Positions 33,891-42,193 of a DNA stretch of 64,000 nucleotides are shown here, piece by piece. Source of the stretch: Planctomycetota bacterium. GTDB taxonomy: Bacteria; Planctomycetota; Phycisphaerae; UBA1845. The stretch covers positions 4,146-68,145 of the forward strand of contig JAJRSP010000064.1 in assembly GCA_024278775.1 (NCBI GenBank), read 5' to 3'. Position numbers and translations under genes: made by a program. Every line of letters starts with the position of its first letter. Within the stretch, counting starts at the first letter, position 1. Under the pieces are notes generated by a model. It saw only the letters and a program-made list of their open reading frames with translations, ran no database searches and was not told the DNA's origin.

Positions 33891-35555
33891 ATGAGACCCA
33901 CCATATCCACAGAGCCAACGGATCTCCCTGATCGCCGCGTCTGGTGGCGTCGGGCATTGTGCAAGAAGGGCACGCCCCGGTCGGTGTGTATGGCCTTGGT
34001 GGTCGTGGCCGTCGTCTACGCGGGTCTTGAAATCTTTGCCGTGTCCGCGTCCCGACTATGGGTGGCCACGGATTCCGGAACCTACATTCGGTTGGCGGCC
34101 GGTCTCGCCGAAAGAATGGACTTTTCTCAACCGGGTTTCGAGTTTCGAATCCCCGGCTATCCCCTGTTTTTGGCGGTTGTGTTTCGTTTGTTCGGTGCAT
34201 GTAGTGCCCATGCCATTCTGTTCCTCCAACACGGAATGATCGTAGCCGCGGTGATCCTGAGCGCGATGACCGCAGCCGCTCTGAGGCCTCGGGTATCCAT
34301 CGTCTTGTTCGTGGGTGTTTTGTCCGCCGCCGATCTTCATCTCCGTGCGTATGGCTCCACGGTGTTGACGGAGGTGCCATACGCGCTGGCGCTGACCTTC
34401 TGTGTCTACGCCTTGGTCCGTTACCACGCGGCCCCCTCTGCGCGTTGGATGATCCTGGCCTCCGGGGCCGGCGGTGTTTGCGCGATCATCAAGGGGTTGG
34501 GTGTGGCCATGCCCGTGCTTTGTATGGGCGTAGCGGGTTATTCTGCGTGGCGCGCGACGCGAGGAGGTCGCCTCGGGTGGCAGTGCCGCCGTATGACCTC
34601 GTCAGTCGTAATCGCTTTCATCCCGGCGGCTCTGCTTATCCTGCCTGTGCTGGTAAACAGCTATCGACTGACCGGACATCTTCAGCTCACCTGTCAAGGC
34701 TCACTGGCGTTATACCACCGTGCCGTCACCGTGGAAGGGTTTGATTCATCTCGTAGTCCGGCCATGGCGGAACTTCGTGAAGCCTTCGAGGAACGGCGAG
34801 AGGCGGGCATCGTTCGACAGAGTGAAACGATGCGGGATACGTTTCAGGTTCTTAACGCCCATAGTTCCAAACACGGCGGAACCTGGTCCGATTCCGCAGT
34901 CGTGATGGGTGAGGCCGCCCGCGATATGCTATGGGAACACAAGCTCGTCGTGATGCGTCATGGTGCGCGGTATATCTACCGAACCTTATTCATTCCCGAC
35001 CCTTATTACCGTGTCGTACCCGGCGTGCGTGCCCTGGGTGTTTTCGACACGACGACAGAAACGGCGGCCATGAGCCAATACGTCGGAAAAACGACGTTGA
35101 ATCGTTATTTCCCCTTCGAGGCATCCCGTCATGTGGACACTGAGCCAACGCGGACATCCCCTTTCATGGCCAAGGTCGCACAATGGTATCGTCACCGCGT
35201 TGATCGCGGGTCTCCCGTGCTGAGTCTCGCGGACACACCCTACGAGGCGATCATTTGGCTGTGCGTGGGGGGTGGAATCGTTTCGGTTTTCTGCAGGGAT
35301 CGCTTTCACTGGCTGATTGTCGGTTTCCCCATTGCGCTTCATGTCATCATCTCCTCCAACCTGGGAGGCGTGATGCCCCGATACGCCGTGCCGCTCCACC
35401 CCCTCCTCGCGATATTCGGAGCGTTTGCATTATATGGAATGGGTCAGGTATTCGTCATCGGCGTACGAACGGTTCGCGACTGTTGGTGTCAACTAAGAGC
35501 CGGCCAAAAGCGCAGTCGTCTCTCTGCTGTCAGTTTTGAACGGGTTCGATCATGA
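33891..35555 (+). CDS. Polytopic membrane protein, GT-C glycosyltransferase-like
   Basis: 554 residues with about ten hydrophobic segments. The first periplasmic loop carries an acidic motif (WVATDSGTYIRLAAGLAE) at the place where GT-C enzymes such as ArnT/PMT have their catalytic Asp, and FRIPGYPLFLAVVFRLFG follows, also typical. A hydrophilic region of about 170 residues (RAVTVEGFDSSRSPAMAELR to RVDRGSPVLS) separates the helices. Substrate would be a polyprenyl-phosphate sugar (family knowledge). ATG 33891 chosen; a TTG six bases earlier is in frame. Overlaps the next gene by 4 bp, tying it to the acylation cassette. Specific function not certain. Confidence 0.65.
   Translation: MRPTISTEPTDLPDRRVWWRRALCKKGTPRSVCMALVVVAVVYAGLEIFAVSASRLWVATDSGTYIRLAAGLAERMDFSQPGFEFRIPGYPLFLAVVFRLFGACSAHAILFLQHGMIVAAVILSAMTAAALRPRVSIVLFVGVLSAADLHLRAYGSTVLTEVPYALALTFCVYALVRYHAAPSARWMILASGAGGVCAIIKGLGVAMPVLCMGVAGYSAWRATRGGRLGWQCRRMTSSVVIAFIPAALLILPVLVNSYRLTGHLQLTCQGSLALYHRAVTVEGFDSSRSPAMAELREAFEERREAGIVRQSETMRDTFQVLNAHSSKHGGTWSDSAVVMGEAARDMLWEHKLVVMRHGARYIYRTLFIPDPYYRVVPGVRALGVFDTTTETAAMSQYVGKTTLNRYFPFEASRHVDTEPTRTSPFMAKVAQWYRHRVDRGSPVLSLADTPYEAIIWLCVGGGIVSVFCRDRFHWLIVGFPIALHVIISSNLGGVMPRYAVPLHPLLAIFGAFALYGMGQVFVIGVRTVRDCWCQLRAGQKRSRLSAVSFERVRS
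35504..35540 (+). repeat. 37-bp imperfect repeat, copy 2 (near end of GT-C-like gene)
   Basis: Partner of 33843-33879, 30/37 identical, located 16-52 bp before the end of the downstream gene and read in another frame. Confidence 0.55.
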
Positions 35556-36613
35556 CCACCCGTACTCGACAACCCAGCGCCGTCCGATACACAACGAGCT
35601 TTCTGGCCGGTTTCCTCTCTCTCTTTATCGTGGGTGATCGGATCATCGCTCGGCTTCACCTGCCGTATATCCCTGGAAGCACCAACGCCGTTCGCAAGAA
35701 GTGGGAATCTCTGCAAGCCCATTACGACACCCCGGATGTGGTCATCCTTGGATCTTCCTACGAAGAGTTCGGGGTGAACCCTCTCATCATAGACGAGTGG
35801 GTGACCAAGCAACTGGGCCGCCCGATCACAAGCGTCAACCTGGCGGCACCCGCCACCAGTCTGGCCACTGAGTATCTGGTCGTTCGGGAATTGCTGGGAA
35901 CCGGTACGAGCCCTACGCTTGCCTACCTCGGTATCACCCCCTTCGCGGTCGACGTGAGACAACGTGATTGGATTGTGAACGGGCTGCGTGCCTTCGGAGA
36001 TTACCGCGATCTGACGGTAAGTTGGTCGGTTGATGGTGTGACCTTTTACGAAGCGCTCTCCGCCGCTCTGTTTCGGAGCTACCACCAGTGGAACGATCTA
36101 AGATTGATGATGGAACACACGGTGCTCTCCGTACCGTGGGAATCGATGAATGCCGCGAGTGTGGGGGGGCGCGGCTGGCACGCTTGGCAGGGGAAAACAC
36201 GTTCGCAAAGCAGACGGTCCACAAAGGGTCATAGGGACAACAACCCGGAGACCAATCCGTTTCAATGGGACAACGTCAACGGACAACGAGCGCGGGAGAT
36301 GATCCGGATGCTACGCGATCACGGGGTCGAGGTGCGGCTGCTGGAGCTACCTCACGCCTCGACGGCGCTGGCCAAATCCGACCCCGGGAAGAACCCTCGA
36401 TACCGGAAGTTTGTAAACCATCTGATCGCAGAGACGGGCGTTTCTCTGGTGTGCCCCCCCGACGGTCTGCTGGACGATCAGGACTTCTTTGACGACGGAC
36501 ATCTTCACACGACCGGAGCCGCGAAGCTATCACGCTGGCTGGCACACGACATCTCCGAGGTACTCTCCCGCAGTGAATCCGCCACCAATAAGATACTCGC
36601 CATACGTTCGTGA
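35552..36613 (+). CDS. SGNH-hydrolase-like protein (acyl transfer partner)
   Basis: 353 residues. One N-terminal membrane segment or signal (YTTSFLAGFLSLFIVGDRII), then an SGNH-like fold: block I VVILGSSYEEFGVNP with the candidate nucleophilic serine, and C-terminal DDGHLHTTGAAKLSRWL giving the Asp and His of block V. Central part carries a basic low-complexity insert (RSQSRRSTKGHRDNNPE). Comparable to AlgJ/AlgX or PatB that finish O-acetylation begun by an MBOAT. Start ATG 35552 overlaps the previous stop by 4 bp. Precise acceptor glycan unknown. Confidence 0.72.
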   Translation: MTTRTRQPSAVRYTTSFLAGFLSLFIVGDRIIARLHLPYIPGSTNAVRKKWESLQAHYDTPDVVILGSSYEEFGVNPLIIDEWVTKQLGRPITSVNLAAPATSLATEYLVVRELLGTGTSPTLAYLGITPFAVDVRQRDWIVNGLRAFGDYRDLTVSWSVDGVTFYEALSAALFRSYHQWNDLRLMMEHTVLSVPWESMNAASVGGRGWHAWQGKTRSQSRRSTKGHRDNNPETNPFQWDNVNGQRAREMIRMLRDHGVEVRLLELPHASTALAKSDPGKNPRYRKFVNHLIAETGVSLVCPPDGLLDDQDFFDDGHLHTTGAAKLSRWLAHDISEVLSRSESATNKILAIRS

Positions 36614-37235
36614 TTTCGCTATTGCCACCGATTAGCCGGTCGATGGCCACTCACTTCACGCCACAAAGGCCGATGCGTGACCGATTGGGCGGTCGCGAAT
36701 GATGGTCCTGCGCTCACCCCAAGACGGAAGGTTGACCGCCACCTGGCATGCCCGCTTTGATCGGTTCTATCAATCGCGCGAACCGCGTCAACTGGACATT
36801 CGTAGAGGGTGTATTATGGGACGTTATGCAAGCGGAACAATCGTTAGTCACACCCTATCCAACGCAGAATCGCTGAACCACCGACATGTGGTTTATCCGT
36901 TGTGTGGCAGTTGCCATATCTTGTATTTTCACAAGTTTTTCGGACGTCTTGTTGATTTTGAATGCAGGGGTCAAATCAGCCCTGACGATACTAATAGTGG
37001 TGGTTGATTCCACCCGAGGTTGACCGATGGATTGGCGCCTCGCCATGGCCTGCGTTTGCCGCTGAATAACGCCCTGGAGGGGTGATAAGCGTGTGAGCGA
37101 GGTGCCGAGCGGGCCGCCGAGGACATCGATGGGTGTTCGGGGTTTTGGTTATCGCTCGATAGTCGGTTACGAATCAGGTGTAACGGGTGGCGACGTCAGC
37201 CTGAGGAACAAGCGGTCCCCAAGGACGTGGCGAAC
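36614..37235. other. 622-bp intergenic region with two hairpins
   Basis: No gene is supported: a 102-codon frame at 36699-37007 has no ribosome site or family feature. Two hairpins occur, TTGATTTTGA / TCAAATCA at 36952-36978 and GGTGG-TTGATT-CCACC at 36999-37014. They could belong to a leader or terminator, but no T runs follow. Confidence 0.45.
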
Positions 37236-37553
37236 ATGAGTGCAATTGTAAATGTTGGTAGCATCTACCCGGCCCTTCCTCCGATGTCGATGAAGGTGGC
37301 TCCCTCCCCGGCGGTCTCGGCTGAGGCTTCCGCTTCGGTGGCATCGTCAAGTGACTCGGTGGAGATCTCCCGCTTCGGGCAGGCGCTGTCCCAGGCGGCC
37401 GCATCTCAGGCGGCCGTGCCCCAGGCTGGCGAGCTGTCTAGTCTGAGTCTGGCGCGGATCCAAGCGTTCCGCAGTGAGATCGAACGCGGCACTTTCGAGA
37501 CGCAAGCGCGAATCGATGGTACCGTCTCACGACTACTCGACTTCCTCAAATAG
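37236..37553 (+). CDS. FlgM-like anti-sigma-28 factor
   Basis: 105 residues. The C-terminal two thirds resemble FlgM: DSVEISRFGQALSQ corresponds to the DTVEIS helix start and ARIQAFRSEIERGTFET..RIDGTVSRLLDFL to the C-terminal sigma-binding helices (R..lR..I..G.Y.....iA..ll). The N-terminus is Ala/Ser/Pro-rich and probably disordered, as in FlgM. ATG 37236 is placed 10 nt after AAGGA; GTG 37227 is also in frame. No flagellar gene occurs in the window, so it is either distant from its regulon or controls another sigma factor. Confidence 0.65.
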   Translation: MSAIVNVGSIYPALPPMSMKVAPSPAVSAEASASVASSSDSVEISRFGQALSQAAASQAAVPQAGELSSLSLARIQAFRSEIERGTFETQARIDGTVSRLLDFLK

Positions 37554-37881
37554 TCATCCGCCCACACCGGGACGGAACCGCTTTGGTGCTCAGCTTGTGC
37601 GCGGAACGGGCCGGGCGTGTGCCCGGTGTGGCTGCGAGCTGGCGACATGGCATCAGCCTCGGTACTTGCCGCATCCAACGCAACCCAACCGGACACGTGG
37701 CATGATGTATCGGACGCGAGGGTCCGGAAGAATCTATGAAGGCGTATCGTAGAGCGCCGGCGAATCGGTTTTCCGACGTCAGTTCTCTTTCGTGGAGACG
37801 ACATTGTAGACTAAGATCGGCAGACGATCGCTTAGGGGAGCGATGGCCATGAACTTGTCGCCGGTGGGGAGGCGCGAAGCG
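37554..37881. other. Intergenic region, nothing clear
   Basis: Contains GC-rich potential hairpins (GGGCCGGGCGTGTGCCCGG near 37609) but no T-run terminator, promoter or convincing small gene. Confidence 0.4.
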
Positions 37882-38664
37882 ATGTCCTATATCGATTTAC
37901 AGAACACACTTTCGGATTGGCCGTACGAGCCGGATAAAATTTCGGTCCGCAAGATTCTGGGTACCGACGGGGCCGTCCGTGTACAGATGCGGGTGGAACT
38001 GGGCATCATACAAATGAATGCCGATGGACGCCCCGACGGCAAGCGACCGTTCGGTGTCGAGTCGCTGCTGGCGTATTATCGCAAGCGTCAAACGAAGCAC
38101 CACGAAGCCAACGGCACGCTGCTCGGCTTCGCCCTGACGCCCCAGGAATGCCACATGCTGCGTCTGGAGGCCTCGCTCTATTACCGTCGGTATGTCGCGT
38201 ATTTTGTTCTTGAAGAGTTCGACGCCGTCATCGCAGACACGACTCACAGCCTGGAGCTTTTCGACCTGTGTCGTGATTTCGCGTTGGAGCCGGAAGACCG
38301 CAACTCGTTGGAAGAGTTCCGACCGTACGTACTGATGATGCACGCCCGTGCGCAGGCCTATGCGGCGATGCAAGAGGGTGAGGCGGCCAGCGCCTTAGCC
38401 CACGTGAACCGTGGCATCATGGCGATCGCAACCCACTACGATAACAATGGAAGCTATGAAACGGGCGAGCGCGGCGATGAACTCAAAATCCTTCGCGACC
38501 TGGGGCGTGAGTTGAGCCACCGGGTGCCGAAGGATTCAATTCTCGTGACGCGAAAAGCGCTACGCGATGCCATCGAGCAAGAACGTTTCGAAGAAGCCGC
38601 TCGCTTGCGCGATGATCTGGAAAAAATCTATCCGAGCAAGAACGTACCGCCCAACGCGGCGTAG
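37882..38664 (+). CDS. UVR-motif (UvrB/UvrC-type) protein
   Basis: 260 residues. The C-terminus has a UVR motif (ALRDAIEQERFEEAARLRDD, about residues 224-250), the helical hairpin by which UvrB and UvrC interact and which also occurs in McsA and Clp proteins. The N-terminal 200 residues (LSDWPYEPDKISVRKILG, MNADGRPDGKRPFGVESLL) are conserved in this protein type in Planctomycetes by my recollection, without known function. ATG 37882 (MSYIDLQN) has GGGGAGG 9 nt upstream; ATG 37843 and 37849 are in frame alternatives. Not a repair nuclease; an adaptor role is possible. Confidence 0.8.
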   Translation: MSYIDLQNTLSDWPYEPDKISVRKILGTDGAVRVQMRVELGIIQMNADGRPDGKRPFGVESLLAYYRKRQTKHHEANGTLLGFALTPQECHMLRLEASLYYRRYVAYFVLEEFDAVIADTTHSLELFDLCRDFALEPEDRNSLEEFRPYVLMMHARAQAYAAMQEGEAASALAHVNRGIMAIATHYDNNGSYETGERGDELKILRDLGRELSHRVPKDSILVTRKALRDAIEQERFEEAARLRDDLEKIYPSKNVPPNAA

Positions 38665-38784
38665 CGTTTCCTTGGCGTGATGGAACCGGCGGCGCATCCG
38701 GGGAGCCAAGCCCCAACCGCTGGGACTTGGCGGTTCCCGATGTCGCTCGTGTGACCGCTCACGGCCAATCCGCGCCGTGCCGTG

Positions 38785-41625
38785 CTACGGGCAGATGGGC
38801 GTCGCAAAGGGGTACGGATCGTCGAGGAACGAGTGCACCACGTCGCTGATGTCACGGAAATTGGCCAGCCCATCCGGCACCTCCGGATGGATGTCGCACC
38901 AGGGCAGGGGAGGCCTGTCCGGCGTTACCAGGAAGCACTTCACCGAAGCACTGATGTCACGGAAGTTGGTCAGCGAGTGAGGCTCTACCAAGTCACCCCA
39001 CGGCAGCGTTGTCACAATCGTCGGGAGGGATACTGATCCCCCGGTGTAGCCCACTTCGACATGGTAGGTGGTGTTCGGAACCAGATCGATACCGGCAATG
39101 ATGATATTCTGCCAGTCGTTCGAGTTGGCGATTTGAGGGGTGGCGTACAACGTCCCATCCGTTCCCGCATAGACATCCAGGCACGGGTAGTCCGGCGACG
39201 TGATATGCACGAACACATCACCCAGACCCGCCGGGCAACTGATACTCAAATGGCGAGACCCTTCAGCGGTGACGACCGCCTGCGGGGCCGGCGCACAAGG
39301 GGCAAACGTCGGTGCCGCACCGCCACCGCCCCACGCAGCCACAAACGCCGACCAGTCGTCACAGTTGACCACGCCGTCTGCGGTGAAATCGAAGATAGCG
39401 CAACCGGGACCATAGGGCGCATCGGGTTCGGTGTAGCACAACTCGAACGGCGCAACGTCTTCGGTACCCACGATGCCATCGCCGTTGTGGTCGCCCAGGG
39501 TGGCATTGCAGAAGCTGGAGGTGAGTGAGATATCGTCGATATTCCACCCGCAGAACTCCCAGGCCGAATCAGTGGTGCCCATCGTCCATCGGATGTACAC
39601 CTGCGGCTGACCATCCGCGATCGCGGAAATGTCGATGTCTTGCCAGGTCCAGGCTGTATCGGCTACTTCTACGGCATTCGCCCACACGGTGGTCCAATTG
39701 GTGCCGTCGGTGCTGACACGGACGTAGGCATGGTCCCACGCAGGCTGCTCCACGCCGAGCCACCGCCAAAACGACAGACGCACGCCGCTACGCCCGGTGC
39801 CATCAATGGCCGTCGTCGTCAGGTTCATTTCACCCAGGTTGGACGGGTAGTCACCGGCGAGGTTGTATCCGTAAACGTTGGTACCGGTGTGACCGCTGGT
39901 CGGGTCCGGTCCGCCGTACGCACCGCCACCGCCGAGCGGCGTCCCCCAGGCCCATTGCCCGGACACGGTCCAGTTTGGGTTAACGTCAAGGCTGTCCGAA
40001 AAGAAGCTGATATTGTCGGCGACCATGTTCGCAGTAAAAACCGATTCGACGGGTGCCGTGCGGGGATGGACCACTGTCGTTCCTGCGCCGTCTAGAACGG
40101 TGAAATAGTACTCCGGCGTCGATAGGCAGTTGGTCGCGGGCAGTGAAGCCAGGAAATCACTCCCGCCGAGCCACACCAACGGGACCTCGGTAAACGGACC
40201 GCTACCCCCGTAACGATAATGGAGCTTGGCACTCGCAGCGTCGACGCTCTCGGTCTGCCCGACGATCCGGAGGCTGATCGGCGTATCCAGCCCCGGGGTG
40301 AGGGTTTCCGGACGACCGGCTGCGAACTCAAACCGCACCGATGATCGCACCCACTCGGAATCCGTCAGGTGCAGCATGGCCGGAACCAGCTCTTCACACG
40401 CGGGGATGATCTCTGCGATCGGCAACTCGAACCCGCCCCCCGCGGAGGAGGCGGGACGCATCTCATACGAATAGGAGAGGATGTCCATCACCGCATAGGT
40501 CCAGTCGAGGGAACCGCCGCTGACCGGATAGATGGCCGTGTTGACTGATCCCATCGCGTAGTCTTGCCCGTGGACCCCTTTGATGAGCGACTGCATATCC
40601 CCGCCGATCTGGGTGTAGTAGGCTTGATCCTGCGGCGGGGTGGCCGTGTAACCGTACGGCCAGAGTATTAGCTGCGTATAGTTGTGGATGTCGAGTTGGG
40701 CGCGGACGTTGGTATGCGCCAAGAAGAAATCCCGCATGACCTGGGTTTCCGGTTCGGAGAAGCCCGCGGTGCCTCGGTATATCTCGCTGTTCGGATCGGA
40801 ACTCGCACCCGGCAGACCCCAACCTTCGCCCCAGTTTCGGTTGATGTCCACGCCGTAGCTCGGCGAGCCACCGACCAAGCCGTTGTAGCGGCGGTTCTTT
40901 CGCCAGAACCGGTCGGTAGACCAGGTGTAGAGGTAACCGTCCACATTGAACACCGGTATGAGAAAGAACTCGACGTTGTCGACAAGGTCCGTCACTTGGG
41001 CATCGGTGCCGTAATTCGCCAATAGATGAGTGGCGAAGAAATTGGTAATGTGTGTGGCCACCCACTCCCGCGAGTGCTCCGCACCGAAGTACACCACGCC
41101 GGGCTTGTTGGTACCGGTCGCGTCATTGGCGATACGCAGCCCCCAGATGGTGCGTCCCTCCAGTGTCGTGCCAATCTGAATCACGGAAGCCAACGTCGGA
41201 TAACGTGCGGCCAACTCACCGAGATACCAGACGATCGTGCCGGTTTCGGCGGCCGAGCCATACTGCCGGTAGTCGAGAAAGAAGTCCGCAAACGGGTCCG
41301 CAGCCGCGGTGGCTTGCAAGGCGCGATTTCTTTTCAGCGTCACGTGTCGTTCGACCACCTGGGTAGCCACACCCAGATTGTCAACCAAGGCGCGTTGTTC
41401 GGGCGTCACGAGGACGTCCATGTTTCCGAGATGGGGTATGCAATTGAGAATACGCCCACCCGTCGCTTCGAGTTGCTGAAGCTGCTGAGGGGTTTTGACG
41501 CTCACGCGAATGATCGTGTAGTCGGTCGTGGGTGGCAGGACACCATCAGCCCCTCGGGCGCCCCCCCCCACCAGATAGAGCAAGGATACCGTGATAAGAG
41601 AACTACGTAATACCGTCCGCGACAT
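38785..41625 (-). CDS. Secreted M14 zinc carboxypeptidase with C-terminal dockerin-like repeats
   Basis: 946 residues from ATG 41625 (AGGGGGG upstream). Signal peptide SRTVLRSSLITVSLLYLVGG-type. Residues 110-420 are an M14 peptidase: zinc ligands H184 and E187 in GAEHSREWVA, H314 in LDIHNYTQLI, R263 in DINRNWG, and catalytic E388 in SYSYEMRP. Then a beta region, an immune-inhibitor-A/MAM-like domain (VRLSFWRWLGVE, WNIDDISL), a dockerin-like D-rich segment (LGDHNGDGIVGTEDVAPFEL, FDFTADGVVNCDDWSAFVAAW) and at the end two NFRDIS..V..FL repeats. Exported peptidase, probably degrading protein for uptake; C-terminus may anchor or target it. Confidence 0.93.
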   Translation of the reverse strand: MSRTVLRSSLITVSLLYLVGGGARGADGVLPPTTDYTIIRVSVKTPQQLQQLEATGGRILNCIPHLGNMDVLVTPEQRALVDNLGVATQVVERHVTLKRNRALQATAAADPFADFFLDYRQYGSAAETGTIVWYLGELAARYPTLASVIQIGTTLEGRTIWGLRIANDATGTNKPGVVYFGAEHSREWVATHITNFFATHLLANYGTDAQVTDLVDNVEFFLIPVFNVDGYLYTWSTDRFWRKNRRYNGLVGGSPSYGVDINRNWGEGWGLPGASSDPNSEIYRGTAGFSEPETQVMRDFFLAHTNVRAQLDIHNYTQLILWPYGYTATPPQDQAYYTQIGGDMQSLIKGVHGQDYAMGSVNTAIYPVSGGSLDWTYAVMDILSYSYEMRPASSAGGGFELPIAEIIPACEELVPAMLHLTDSEWVRSSVRFEFAAGRPETLTPGLDTPISLRIVGQTESVDAASAKLHYRYGGSGPFTEVPLVWLGGSDFLASLPATNCLSTPEYYFTVLDGAGTTVVHPRTAPVESVFTANMVADNISFFSDSLDVNPNWTVSGQWAWGTPLGGGGAYGGPDPTSGHTGTNVYGYNLAGDYPSNLGEMNLTTTAIDGTGRSGVRLSFWRWLGVEQPAWDHAYVRVSTDGTNWTTVWANAVEVADTAWTWQDIDISAIADGQPQVYIRWTMGTTDSAWEFCGWNIDDISLTSSFCNATLGDHNGDGIVGTEDVAPFELCYTEPDAPYGPGCAIFDFTADGVVNCDDWSAFVAAWGGGGAAPTFAPCAPAPQAVVTAEGSRHLSISCPAGLGDVFVHITSPDYPCLDVYAGTDGTLYATPQIANSNDWQNIIIAGIDLVPNTTYHVEVGYTGGSVSLPTIVTTLPWGDLVEPHSLTNFRDISASVKCFLVTPDRPPLPWCDIHPEVPDGLANFRDISDVVHSFLDDPYPFATPICP

Positions 41626-42193
41626 GGAGTACCCCCCTGATCCTACTGTGTTTCCCCTACAGCCCGGCGTGACGCCAGCCGAGCTGCGGCGAGCCAAATG
41701 GCCGTGATCCTAGAGCGGCCTGGCCCTCGATGCGTTTCGTTCTGCACGCATCATACCAGATGAAGCCGCAATTTGGAATCCTCACCCCCCGCAGCCGAAG
41801 GGCGGTAAACCCCCGTGATGTCGCGTGAATGACCGTTTGTGGGGAGGGGACCCCTATTCGTGTCACCGCAAAACATGCTGCCAACAAGACGTTTCGGCAT
41901 GCAGTAGTATTGATACGGCCTGCGAACGGAGCTCTCATTCGCGGTCCGTCCCCCACCGTTCGGGAGTACCCGAAGAAGGGGGCATCCGCCGCACTCCGTT
42001 TCTGATTCAAGGCCGCCGATACTGTCAAAAGCCTGATGTCCGCAACGTGGCTGGCTTGCCAGAAAGCGCCGGTGTGCCTACAACTAGCCTCTTTCGCTGC
42101 GGTGCCGATGGGCCCTGCGCCTTGTCGGACCTGTGCTCCGGCGTTGTCCCGCGAATCCCAGAGTTCCCTTGCAAGGATGAAAGTGTAAGACGT
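41626..42193. other. Intergenic region before typA
   Basis: 568 bp upstream of typA. Holds the partial repeat copy at 41941-41988. A possible weak promoter for typA is TTGCCA (42056-42061), 17 nt, TACAAC (42079-42084). The frame of typA stays open leftwards to 41825 but this stretch lacks coding features. Confidence 0.4.
41941..41988 (-). repeat. Dispersed palindromic repeat, partial copy D
   Basis: On the minus strand it reads TGCCCCCTTCTTCGGGTACT followed by CCCGAACGGTGGGGGACGGAC, matching the left end of copy B (60753). Only the left-end part is present. Confidence 0.75.

Noticed and set aside
36699..37007. 102-codon reading frame between the SGNH-like gene and the FlgM-like gene
   Set aside because: No ribosome site, no signal or motif, mixed composition; overlaps hairpin-forming sequence.
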